The notes under the pieces were generated by a model that worked only from the letters and a program-made list of their open reading frames with translations, had not been told where the DNA came from and searched no databases. A stretch of 5,666 nt of DNA from an uncultured Pseudomonadota bacterium (GTDB taxonomy: Bacteria > Pseudomonadota > Gammaproteobacteria > Burkholderiales > Eutrophovitaceae), in NCBI GenBank assembly GCA_937983055.1, contig CALJLA010000090.1, positions 1 through 5,666 of the forward strand, read 5' to 3'. Shown here one piece after another: positions 1 through 5,344 of the stretch (the stretch's first letter is position 1; each line of letters begins with the position of its first letter). The translations under genes were made by a program, and so were the position numbers.

Positions 1-544
1 CGTTGACGCCGCGCTTGACCACCATGTTGATCTTGATCGGCGTCAGGCCGACGCGGTCTGCTGCCTCGATCCCCTCCAGCACTTTCGCCACCGGAAAGTC
101 GACGTCGTTCATTGCCCGAAACACCGCGTCGTCGAGCGAATCCAGGCTAACGGTGACTCGCTGCAGGCCGGCGTCCTTCAGCGCCTGCGCCTTCTGCTTC
201 AGCAGCGAGGCATTGGTGGTCAGGGTGAGGTCGAGCCCGGGCTGCCGGGCGAGCAGGCCGATCAGGATCTCGATCTGCCGGCGCACCAGCGGTTCGCCGC
301 CGGTAAGCCGCACTTTTTCGATGCCGAAGCGCTGAAAGATGCCGGTGAGGCGGCTGATCTCGTCAACGGTGAGCAGCTGCGGGCGCTCGAGGAATTGGGA
401 GTCGCGGCCGAAAACCCCCTTCGGCATGCAGTAGGTGCAACGGAAGTTGCAGCGATCGGTGACCGAAATGCGCAGGTCGCGAAGCGGCCGGCCGCGGGTG
501 TCGACGACCTGGGATTGCGCGGAAGCGGGCTGCGAAGCACTCAT
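1..544 (-). CDS. moaA: GTP 3',8-cyclase MoaA, 5' half (partial at window edge)
   Basis: Radical SAM enzyme that converts GTP to 3',8-cyclo-GTP, the first step of molybdenum cofactor synthesis in the cytoplasm. The 181 visible residues carry the radical SAM CxxxCxxC motif (C32, C36, C39, in the context TDRCNFRCTYCMP), the GGEP motif at 82-85, TTN at 109-111 and the SLDSL strand at 133-137, all typical of MoaA. Family members are about 320-370 residues, so roughly half is present; the C-terminal second-cluster cysteines lie beyond position 1. The ATG at 544-542 is fixed as the start because an in-frame TAA lies two codons upstream (550-548). No convincing Shine-Dalgarno precedes it. It sits 87 bp downstream of a same-strand membrane-protein gene and has its own candidate -10 box. 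Closeness to a formate dehydrogenase operon fits, since that enzyme needs the pterin cofactor. No frame damage is seen. Confidence 0.95.
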   Translation of the reverse strand, partial: MSASQPASAQSQVVDTRGRPLRDLRISVTDRCNFRCTYCMPKGVFGRDSQFLERPQLLTVDEISRLTGIFQRFGIEKVRLTGGEPLVRRQIEILIGLLARQPGLDLTLTTNASLLKQKAQALKDAGLQRVTVSLDSLDDAVFRAMNDVDFPVAKVLEGIEAADRVGLTPIKINMVVKRGVN

Positions 545-585
545 CGGTTACGGGTGGACAAGATCCGGCGACAGCGGTTACCGGC

Positions 586-591
586 ATTATA
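586..591 (-). promoter_or_regulatory. Candidate -10 box (TATAAT) upstream of moaA
   Basis: The minus strand reads a perfect TATAAT at 591-586, 41 bases upstream of the moaA start codon, in a locally AT-rich pocket of an otherwise GC-rich region. No recognisable TTGACA-like -35 element lies at 16-18 bp spacing (the bases there are G/C only), and no extended -10 TG is present. If used, it probably needs an activator. This is a sequence match only. Confidence 0.4.
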
Positions 592-594
592 TCC

Positions 595-602
595 GTTCGA
601 AC
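595..602. repeat. 8-bp perfect palindrome next to the moaA -10 box
   Basis: GTTCGAAC is a perfect 8-bp palindrome lying 3 bases upstream of the moaA TATAAT box, inside what would be the promoter spacer. It could be an operator half or core. An 8-bp palindrome is also easily found by chance, so only the position makes it notable. Confidence 0.25.
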
Positions 603-631
603 ACAACGCGGGCGCTCTTCGCCTGATCGGC

Positions 632-1117
632 TCAGAGGTAAGCGATAGCGCGCCCGCACAGCACCACGGCGGCCCACAGCAGCAGTGACAGCCAGGCGTG
701 CAGCCGGGCGGCCGGCGGAGCAGCCACCGTCACATCCCATTGCTCCACCGAACGGAAGGGGCCCAGTTGAAAGGCCAGCCCGTTAAGGGCGGCGACCATC
801 AACAAGGTCATCTTGACGATGAAGGCGCCGTTGGCGATCAGGCTGCCGGCATCGGTCAGAAACAGCAGCAGGCCGGTGGGCACGATCAGGATCAGGCTGG
901 CAAGCGACCACGGCAGCAGGTGCGCGGCCAGCAGCCGCACCGGAATGCGCCGCGACAGGCCCAGCACCCGCAGGTCGAACGCGACGACCGGGCCCACCAG
1001 CAGGATGAAGCCGAGAATGTGCAGATACTCGACCAGCGGGTAGAGCCACAGCGACTCGCGCATCGCGATCGCGATGCCGACCTCCTGCAGACGTTCCAGC
1101 GGCGATTCCGGCGTCAA
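632..1117 (-). CDS. Four-helix membrane protein, DUF6644-like
   Basis: A 161-residue integral membrane protein of unknown function. Four hydrophobic segments are visible at roughly residues 24-47, 66-88, 98-116 and 137-159. The stretch LWLYPLVEYLHILGF followed by FDLRVLGLSR resembles the DUF6644 family, as I recall it. Histidines H33, H66 and H140 lie in or at the ends of helices, so heme or metal binding is conceivable, but that is inference. The start is TTG at 1117-1115, overlapping the stop of the upstream gene by 4 bases. GGTGGAG at 1129-1123, 5 bases before the TTG, supports this start. An in-frame ATG at residue 19 would cut off the conserved run before helix 1. It is co-transcribed with the DUF6152-like secreted protein upstream, and the two probably work together at the inner membrane and periplasm. 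Confidence 0.75.
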   Translation of the reverse strand: MTPESPLERLQEVGIAIAMRESLWLYPLVEYLHILGFILLVGPVVAFDLRVLGLSRRIPVRLLAAHLLPWSLASLILIVPTGLLLFLTDAGSLIANGAFIVKMTLLMVAALNGLAFQLGPFRSVEQWDVTVAAPPAARLHAWLSLLLWAAVVLCGRAIAYL

Positions 1118-1464
1118 CGCAACTCCACCGTCCTGCCATGCAGAGTAATGCGTTCGGCGCGCATCACACCCGCTTCGGCGCGGCTGTGATAGCCCTCGAC
1201 GGTAACTTCCGCGCCGGCCAGGAGCCGGTCGCGCGGCACCCCGCGCATGGCCATTCGCGCCGGCGGCGCCAGCACCGCAAGCCAGGTGCGCTCCGCCGTC
1301 TGCAGGCGGATGGTTGCGTGCGGATAAACATAGGCCGACTCGACGATGATGCCGGTCAGCGAGATCGTGCGCCCGCTCTCATAGCGGCTCCAGCCGTGAT
1401 GGGCATGCGCCGCCGCGGCTGCGCACAGGGCCGCAACCAGCCCGACCAGACGTTGCCGATTCAC
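1114..1464 (-). CDS. Secreted DUF6152-like protein with N-terminal His-His
   Basis: A small exported protein of 116 residues of unknown function. Residues 1-21 form a Sec signal peptide: a basic start (NRQR), an Ala/Leu/Val-rich core, and a likely cleavage site after AHA (residue 21). The mature chain would begin HHGWSRY, followed by a G-I-V-ESAYVYPHA segment. This His-His-Gly-Trp opening and internal Pro-His (P48-H49) fit the DUF6152 family from memory. A mature N-terminal His pair suggests metal binding, perhaps copper, but nothing here proves it. The GTG start at 1464-1462 is chosen because GGAGG at 1476-1472 sits 7 bases upstream and the signal peptide then begins properly. A TTG 30 bases further upstream gives an unlikely polar extension. 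Its stop overlaps the TTG start of the membrane protein by 4 bases, so the two form an operon diverging from the formate dehydrogenase cluster. Confidence 0.75.
   Translation of the reverse strand: MNRQRLVGLVAALCAAAAAHAHHGWSRYESGRTISLTGIIVESAYVYPHATIRLQTAERTWLAVLAPPARMAMRGVPRDRLLAGAEVTVEGYHSRAEAGVMRAERITLHGRTVELR
1123..1129 (-). promoter_or_regulatory. Ribosome binding site deciding the TTG start at 1117
   Basis: The minus strand reads GGTGGAG, ending 5 bases before TTG at 1117-1115. It lies inside the last codons of the upstream DUF6152-like gene. It supports the non-ATG start of the membrane protein over the internal ATG at codon 19. Confidence 0.6.
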
Positions 1465-1471
1465 TGCGCTG

Positions 1472-1476
1472 CCTCC
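1472..1476 (-). promoter_or_regulatory. Ribosome binding site deciding the GTG start at 1464
   Basis: The minus strand reads GGAGG, 7 bases upstream of GTG at 1464-1462. This is the best Shine-Dalgarno match in the divergent region, and it places the start at the beginning of the signal peptide. Confidence 0.75.
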
Positions 1477-1531
1477 GGATTGGTCAGTCTGCAATGGCGC
1501 CGCGAACCGCAGCGCGCCAAGTACGGTCCAC

Positions 1532-1537
1532 TATAAT
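1532..1537 (+). promoter_or_regulatory. Candidate -10 box (TATAAT) of the formate dehydrogenase operon
   Basis: A perfect TATAAT lies 53 bases upstream of the ATG at 1591. Transcription would begin near 1543-1545, giving a leader of about 47 bases. The positions where a -35 element should sit (around 1508-1515) read only G/C-rich sequence with no TTGACA resemblance, so the promoter may depend on an activator. It is the only such box in the 126-bp divergent region on this strand. Confidence 0.45.
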
Positions 1538-1562
1538 CTCAGAATGCTGCAGATGACGAACG

Positions 1563-1579
1563 CCCTGACGCATTCAGGG
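1563..1579. repeat. 17-bp inverted repeat in the operon leader
   Basis: CCCTGA (1563-1568) and TCAGGG (1574-1579) form a perfect 6-bp inverted repeat around a 5-base centre, extendable by a G-U pair (1562/1580) in RNA. It lies between the candidate -10 box and the ATG at 1591. The right arm contains AGGG, the only Shine-Dalgarno-like sequence before that ATG (11-base spacing). It could be a repressor/activator operator or an RNA hairpin that hides the ribosome site. Which one cannot be told from sequence alone. It lacks a following T tract, so it is not an intrinsic terminator. Confidence 0.5.
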
Positions 1580-1590
1580 TCTTGCTGACG

Positions 1591-2061
1591 ATGGGAGGAG
1601 AACGCTATCCGCTGTCGGTGCTGATGGTGCGCACCCCGGTCGGCGGGCGCTGGGGCGGCGTGCGCTGGGAGGCGCGCGCGGTGATCGATGCCGGGGCGCG
1701 CGGCGACGAAGGCGTGCTTACGCTATTCGACGGCGACGCCGAACTGCAACGTCTGCACCCCGGGCATTGGCTCGAATTGCGCCGCGACGAGGCGCAGGGC
1801 TATTACCTGAACTGCAGCGCACCGAACCCCAGCGTGTTCGTGATGTGGCGGCTGCGGGAGGAAGAGGCGGTGCCGGTGCTGCTCAGCGCGAGCTACGACG
1901 AGGCGGCGCGCTGGCTGGACGCGGGCGAGCAGGTGGATGCGGTCGCGATGCCGGCGCCGCTGCGCGAGGCGGTGGTGCGCTTCGCCGCCGAGCATTACCG
2001 GCCCGCGCCCAAGCGCGCGCGCAAGCGCGATCGTCGGGCAGTGGACGTGCCCAAGCCATGA
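1591..2061 (+). CDS. DUF3305 family protein, formate dehydrogenase locus
   Basis: A 156-residue soluble protein of the DUF3305 family, whose members are typically found beside FDH3-type formate dehydrogenase genes; the molecular role is not established. Family-like stretches are YPLSVLMVRTP (residues 6-16) with W21 and W26, the central YYLNCSAPNPSVFVMWR (71-87) and ARWLDAGEQVDAVAMP (106-121). The tail (about 138-150) is strongly basic, rich in Lys and Arg. No signal peptide or membrane segment is seen. The ATG at 1591 is preferred because the family N-terminus begins just before the YPLSV strand. An in-frame TTG at 1582 is the alternative, adding three residues and having a worse-placed ribosome site. 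It is the first gene of the operon, and its stop overlaps the next ATG by 4 bases (ATGA at 2058-2061), implying translational coupling. Confidence 0.85.
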   Translation: MGGERYPLSVLMVRTPVGGRWGGVRWEARAVIDAGARGDEGVLTLFDGDAELQRLHPGHWLELRRDEAQGYYLNCSAPNPSVFVMWRLREEEAVPVLLSASYDEAARWLDAGEQVDAVAMPAPLREAVVRFAAEHYRPAPKRARKRDRRAVDVPKP

Positions 2062-2585
2062 ACGACGAGCGCGAGCGATTTATGCAGCGCTGGTCGCGCC
2101 TGAAGCGCGAAACCGCCGAGGGCGGTGACGGGCAGCCGCCGGCGCAGACCGCGAAGGAAACGCGCAAGGACGACGAGCCGCCGCCGCTGCCGCCGCTCGA
2201 CACGCTCGGCCCGGACTCCGACTTCAGCGGCTTCATGCATCCCAAGGTCGACCCGGCGCTGCGCCGACAGGCGCTGGCGCGGCTGTTCAGCAGTCCGCAG
2301 TACCACGGCAACGACGGTCTCGACGTGTACGTCGGCGACTACAGCCAGCCGGTGCCGCTGGCGCCGGCGGTGGCGGCCGGCCTGCGCCATGCGCGCGCCT
2401 GGCTGGCGCGGCAGGACGGGACCGAGGCCGAGCAGCCGCCGTTACCGGCCGAGGCTGCCGCAAGCGGTGACAGCGACCCAATCCACCCGCCGCCGGAGAG
2501 CGATGCCGAGCCCTTGCCAGAGCCGCCGGAGCCGCACGCAGACACTGCGCGCAACGCCGCCCCCAACCCGGCGAGAAAAACCTGA
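2058..2585 (+). CDS. DUF3306 family protein, formate dehydrogenase locus
   Basis: A 175-residue protein of the DUF3306 family, the usual downstream partner of DUF3305 in formate dehydrogenase loci; its function is unknown. The conserved core is seen as FMQRWSRLKRE (residues 8-18), LGPDSDFSGFM (50-60), then VDPALRRQALARLF (64-77) and DGLDVYVGDYS (86-96). Between the first two lies a proline-rich linker (PPPLPPLD, 41-48). The last 50 residues are low in complexity, rich in Pro, Glu, Asp and Ala, and probably disordered. No signal peptide or membrane helix is visible. The start overlaps the stop of the DUF3305 gene by 4 bases, and the stop is followed after one base by the ATG of the iron-sulfur protein gene. 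Production of all three at matched levels, possibly as a complex, is a reasonable inference. Confidence 0.85.
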   Translation: MNDERERFMQRWSRLKRETAEGGDGQPPAQTAKETRKDDEPPPLPPLDTLGPDSDFSGFMHPKVDPALRRQALARLFSSPQYHGNDGLDVYVGDYSQPVPLAPAVAAGLRHARAWLARQDGTEAEQPPLPAEAAASGDSDPIHPPPESDAEPLPEPPEPHADTARNAAPNPARKT

Positions 2586-2586
2586 C

Positions 2587-4659
2587 ATGGCCTGCAAGCG
2601 TCTGATCTGCAACTGCAACAACACGATGCCCCTGGATGGCGAGCGACTGGGGCAGGCACTGGGCGAAGCGCGGCCGCTGGCGGTCAGCAGCGAATTGTGC
2701 CGGCGCGAGTCCGCGCGGTTCGTGAACGCGGCGCACTCCGAAGAGGAACTGCTGGTCGCCTGCACGCAGGAGGCGCCGGCGTTCACCGAGCTGGGCGGCG
2801 CGCGCGCAGCGCCGCTGCGCTTCGTCAATATCCGCGAGACGGCGGGCTGGTCGGCCGAGTCGGGGCAGGCAACGCCGAAGATCGCTGCGCTGCTGGCCGC
2901 GGCCAGTCTGCCTGCGCCGGAGCCGGTGCCGAGCGTGAGTTATCGCTCGGATGGCCGGCTGCTGATCGTCGGCCCGGCCGCATCGGCGCTGATGTGGGCG
3001 GCAGAACTGGCGAGCGATCTCGAGGTGTCGGTGCTGCTGACCGACGAGACCGCCTGGGTCGAGTTGCCGGCGCAGCGCGCCTGGCCGATCTACACGGGCC
3101 AGGCGGTGTCGGCGAGCGGTTATCTCGGCCGCTTCCGTGTGCGGTGGGAGCAGCGCAACCCGATCGATCTGGCGGCCTGTGTGCGTTGCGGCGCCTGCGT
3201 GCAGGCCTGCCCCGAGTCTGCCATTACCGCGGCCTTCCAGGTGGACATGGACAAATGCCGCGCCCACCGCGCCTGCGTGACGGCCTGCGGCGAGGTGCAG
3301 GCGATCGATTTCGCGCGTGATGCGCGGGCGCGCGAAGGCGAGTTCGATTTGATCCTCGACCTGGGCGACCAGCCGCTGTTCCGCATGCCTCTGCCGCCAC
3401 AGGGTTACTTCGCGCCGGGCGCCGACGTGCTGAAGCAGGCGAAGGCGATCCGTGAAGTGCTGGGCGCGGTCGGCGAGTTCGAGAAGCCGAAGTATTTCCG
3501 CTATGAGGCGTCCATCTGCGCTCACAGCCGCTCCAGCCTGAAAGGCTGCAGTCAGTGCATCGACGTCTGCTCCACGCAGGCGATCACCGCTGCCGGCGAC
3601 CATATCCGGGTGGAACCGCACCTGTGCATGGGCTGCGGCGGCTGCGCCACGGTGTGTCCTTCAGGGGCGCTGAGCTTTGCGTATCCGACGGTGCCGTATC
3701 AGGGCGAGCGGCTGCAGGCGGCGCTTTCCGCGTACGCGACGGCCGGCGGCGACGATGCCTGCATCCTCCTGCACGACGCGGCGGGCGAATCGCTGATCAC
3801 GGCGTCGGCGCGGCGCGGCAGGGGACTGCCGGCGCGGGTCATTCCGCTGCCGGTACATCACGTTGCATCGGCCGGTCTCGACTTCGCGCTCAGCGCGCTC
3901 GCGCTTGGCGCCAGTCAGTTCGCCGTGCTCGCGGCAGGCGCCGCGGCACAACCCTATGCGGACGCGGTACAGCGACAACTCGGCTACGGGCGCGCGCTGC
4001 TCGATGCGCTTGGCTATGGCGGCGAGCGGCTGCGCTTGATTGCGGCTGAAGATGCCGGCGGGCTGGAGGACGCGCTATGGTCACTGCCGCCGGCGGGGCG
4101 CAGCCTGCCCCCGGCGCGCTTCAAGCTGTTCGAGCGCAAACGCACCACCTTGCGCTTCGCCATCGATCATCTGTTCAAGCATGCACCGACGCCCTGCGAG
4201 TCGGTGGCGCTGCCGGCCGGCGCGCCGTTCGGGGCCATCGAGGTCGACCGCGGCGCCTGCACGCTGTGCATGGCCTGCGTGGGCGCCTGTCCCGAGAACG
4301 CGCTGCTCGACGGGCGCGAACTGCCGCAGCTGCGCTTTGTCGAGGCCAACTGCGTGCAATGCGGGCTGTGCGAGCAGGCCTGCCCGGAGGATGCGATCGC
4401 GCTCGCGCCGCGATTGCTGCTCACGCCGCAGGCGCAGGAACAGCGGGTGCTCAACGAGGACCAACCGTTTCACTGCGTGCGCTGCGGCAAGGCGTTCGGC
4501 ACCACGCGCATGATCGAGAACATGGCGGGCCGGCTGGCCGGGCATTCGATGTTCGCCAGCGAGCAGGCGCTCAGGCGCGTGCGAATGTGCGCCGACTGCC
4601 GGGTGCTCGACATGATGGAACACCGCGACGAGATCAGCATCTTCGACGTGAAACGATGA
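2587..4659 (+). CDS. HdrA/MvhD-like multi-[4Fe-4S] protein of the formate dehydrogenase locus
   Basis: A 690-residue cytoplasmic-looking iron-sulfur protein, probably an electron-transfer or maturation factor for formate dehydrogenase; the exact role is unknown. Domains in order are as follows. Residues 1-90 resemble the HdrA N-terminal domain (C8-N-C10, C38, C59, then VNIRETAGW). Residues 123-153 are a Rossmann-like strand with the loop GPAASA. Ferredoxin-type sets are C198/201/204/208 (canonical), C224/H227/C230/C234 (His in the second place), C311/321/324/328 (long first gap) and C347/350/353/357 (canonical). Residues 388-490 resemble MvhD/FlpD but lack its cysteines. Two more canonical sets follow at C558/561/564/568 and C589/592/595/599. 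The C-terminus has CxxC at 630-633 and 668-671, like a zinc ribbon. The ATG at 2587 lies one base after the DUF3306 stop. A longer in-frame start at 2125 would overlap that whole gene and is rejected. The stop overlaps the chaperone ATG by 4 bases. Confidence 0.9.
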   Translation: MACKRLICNCNNTMPLDGERLGQALGEARPLAVSSELCRRESARFVNAAHSEEELLVACTQEAPAFTELGGARAAPLRFVNIRETAGWSAESGQATPKIAALLAAASLPAPEPVPSVSYRSDGRLLIVGPAASALMWAAELASDLEVSVLLTDETAWVELPAQRAWPIYTGQAVSASGYLGRFRVRWEQRNPIDLAACVRCGACVQACPESAITAAFQVDMDKCRAHRACVTACGEVQAIDFARDARAREGEFDLILDLGDQPLFRMPLPPQGYFAPGADVLKQAKAIREVLGAVGEFEKPKYFRYEASICAHSRSSLKGCSQCIDVCSTQAITAAGDHIRVEPHLCMGCGGCATVCPSGALSFAYPTVPYQGERLQAALSAYATAGGDDACILLHDAAGESLITASARRGRGLPARVIPLPVHHVASAGLDFALSALALGASQFAVLAAGAAAQPYADAVQRQLGYGRALLDALGYGGERLRLIAAEDAGGLEDALWSLPPAGRSLPPARFKLFERKRTTLRFAIDHLFKHAPTPCESVALPAGAPFGAIEVDRGACTLCMACVGACPENALLDGRELPQLRFVEANCVQCGLCEQACPEDAIALAPRLLLTPQAQEQRVLNEDQPFHCVRCGKAFGTTRMIENMAGRLAGHSMFASEQALRRVRMCADCRVLDMMEHRDEISIFDVKR

Positions 4660-5273
4660 ACATCCAGCGCGAAATGGCGGCGCTGGCCCCCGAAGACAGC
4701 GCGCGCGCCGACCTCTACGGGCTGCTCGCGCACGTCTATTACGGCCCGCCCTCGCCGCAGCTGCTGGATGCCATCGCCGGTGCCGACGACGTGGCGGCGC
4801 TGGCGGCGCACGACGCGCCGCTGGCGCAGGCCTGGCGCCGGCTGCAGGCGGCATGCGCAGCGGCCGACGCCGGCGCAGTGCGGGCGGAGTATCACGACCT
4901 GTTTCTGGGCGTCGGGCTGGCGGCAGTGCCGTTGCAGGCGAGCTGGTACCTGGCCGGCTCGCTCAACGATAAACCGCTTGCCAGGGTTCGCGGCGATCTC
5001 GCCGCCCTTGGACTTTCTCGCTTACAATCCTCCAGTGAAAGCGAGGATCACTTCTCGGCGCTGGCGGAGTCGATGCGGGCGCTGATCGCACGGGCGGGCG
5101 CCGGCGGCGGTCTGGAGGATCAGAAACGATTCTTCGCCCGGCATATCCAACCCTGGTACGCGGGCCTCGTCGAGCGCATCGATGCGGCGGCGCGGGCCAA
5201 TTTTTACCGGATCGTGAGCGCGCTGACGCGCGCATTTCTCGATACCGAAAAGGCGCAGTTCGAGACATACTGA
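4656..5273 (+). CDS. TorD/DmsD-family chaperone for formate dehydrogenase maturation
   Basis: A 205-residue all-helical chaperone of the TorD/DmsD/NarJ type. Such proteins bind the Tat signal and body of one molybdoenzyme subunit and hold it until the cofactor is inserted, before export. Family marks are EYHDLFLGVG (78-87), P92 followed by SWY (96-98), the EDH motif (130-132) leading into a helix ending SMRALI, and FFARHIQPW (159-167) with a final FY-containing helix (183-184 onwards). Length is normal for the family. The ATG at 4656 overlaps the stop of the iron-sulfur gene (ATGA), with no clear Shine-Dalgarno, so translation is probably coupled. In-frame sequence further upstream lies inside the iron-sulfur gene and is not coding. 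Given the neighbours, the client is most likely the catalytic subunit starting at the right edge; that is inference. Confidence 0.9.
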   Translation: MNIQREMAALAPEDSARADLYGLLAHVYYGPPSPQLLDAIAGADDVAALAAHDAPLAQAWRRLQAACAAADAGAVRAEYHDLFLGVGLAAVPLQASWYLAGSLNDKPLARVRGDLAALGLSRLQSSSESEDHFSALAESMRALIARAGAGGGLEDQKRFFARHIQPWYAGLVERIDAAARANFYRIVSALTRAFLDTEKAQFETY

Positions 5274-5278
5274 CCGAA

Positions 5279-5301
5279 GGCCGCCGCGGGTGCGCGGGGC
5301 C
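5279..5301 (+). other. Stable intergenic hairpin between chaperone and Tat mini-gene
   Basis: GGCC (5279-5282) pairs with GGCC (5298-5301), and CCGCG (5284-5288) pairs with CGCGG (5293-5297). This gives a 9-bp all-GC stem with one bulged G (5283) and a GGTG loop. It starts 5 bases after the chaperone stop. No T tract follows, so it does not look like an intrinsic terminator. It could be an mRNA processing or stability element separating maturation genes from structural genes. Confidence 0.5.
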
Positions 5302-5333
5302 GACGGCGCAAAGAACCGACAGCAATCGGGTGC

Positions 5334-5339
5334 AGGAGG
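5334..5339 (+). promoter_or_regulatory. Strong ribosome binding site deciding the ATG at 5345
   Basis: A full AGGAGG lies 5 bases before ATG 5345. It rules against the in-frame GTG at 5330, which would put this sequence inside the gene. It is much stronger than the sites of the upstream operon genes. Confidence 0.8.
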
Positions 5340-5344
5340 CGCAA

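Noticed and set aside
611..623. GGCG-CTCTT-CGCC as a possible terminator after the DUF6644-like gene.
   Set aside because: Only a 4-bp stem with no T tract on the relevant strand; too weak to call.
1465..1494. TTG start extending the DUF6152-like protein by 10 residues.
   Set aside because: No ribosome site precedes it and it would put a polar stretch before the signal peptide. GTG 1464 has GGAGG at 7-base spacing.
1138..1536. A 132-codon plus-strand frame opposite the DUF6152-like gene.
   Set aside because: Antisense to a well-supported gene, with no ribosome site or family resemblance; it also runs through the divergent promoter region.
2125..2586. In-frame upstream extension of the iron-sulfur protein gene (154 extra Arg/Ser/Thr-rich residues).
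   Set aside because: It lies entirely over the DUF3306 gene, has the composition of an out-of-frame GC-rich read, and the ATG at 2587 begins exactly at the HdrA-like N-terminus.
2287..3621. A 444-codon open frame on the minus strand.
   Set aside because: Antisense to the DUF3306 and iron-sulfur genes. It is Arg/His/Ala-rich with no recognisable domain, a typical shadow in high-GC DNA.
4077..4655. In-frame extension upstream of the chaperone ATG.
   Set aside because: It overlaps the cluster-binding end of the iron-sulfur gene and reads as low-complexity Arg/Ala sequence. The family N-terminus begins at 4656.
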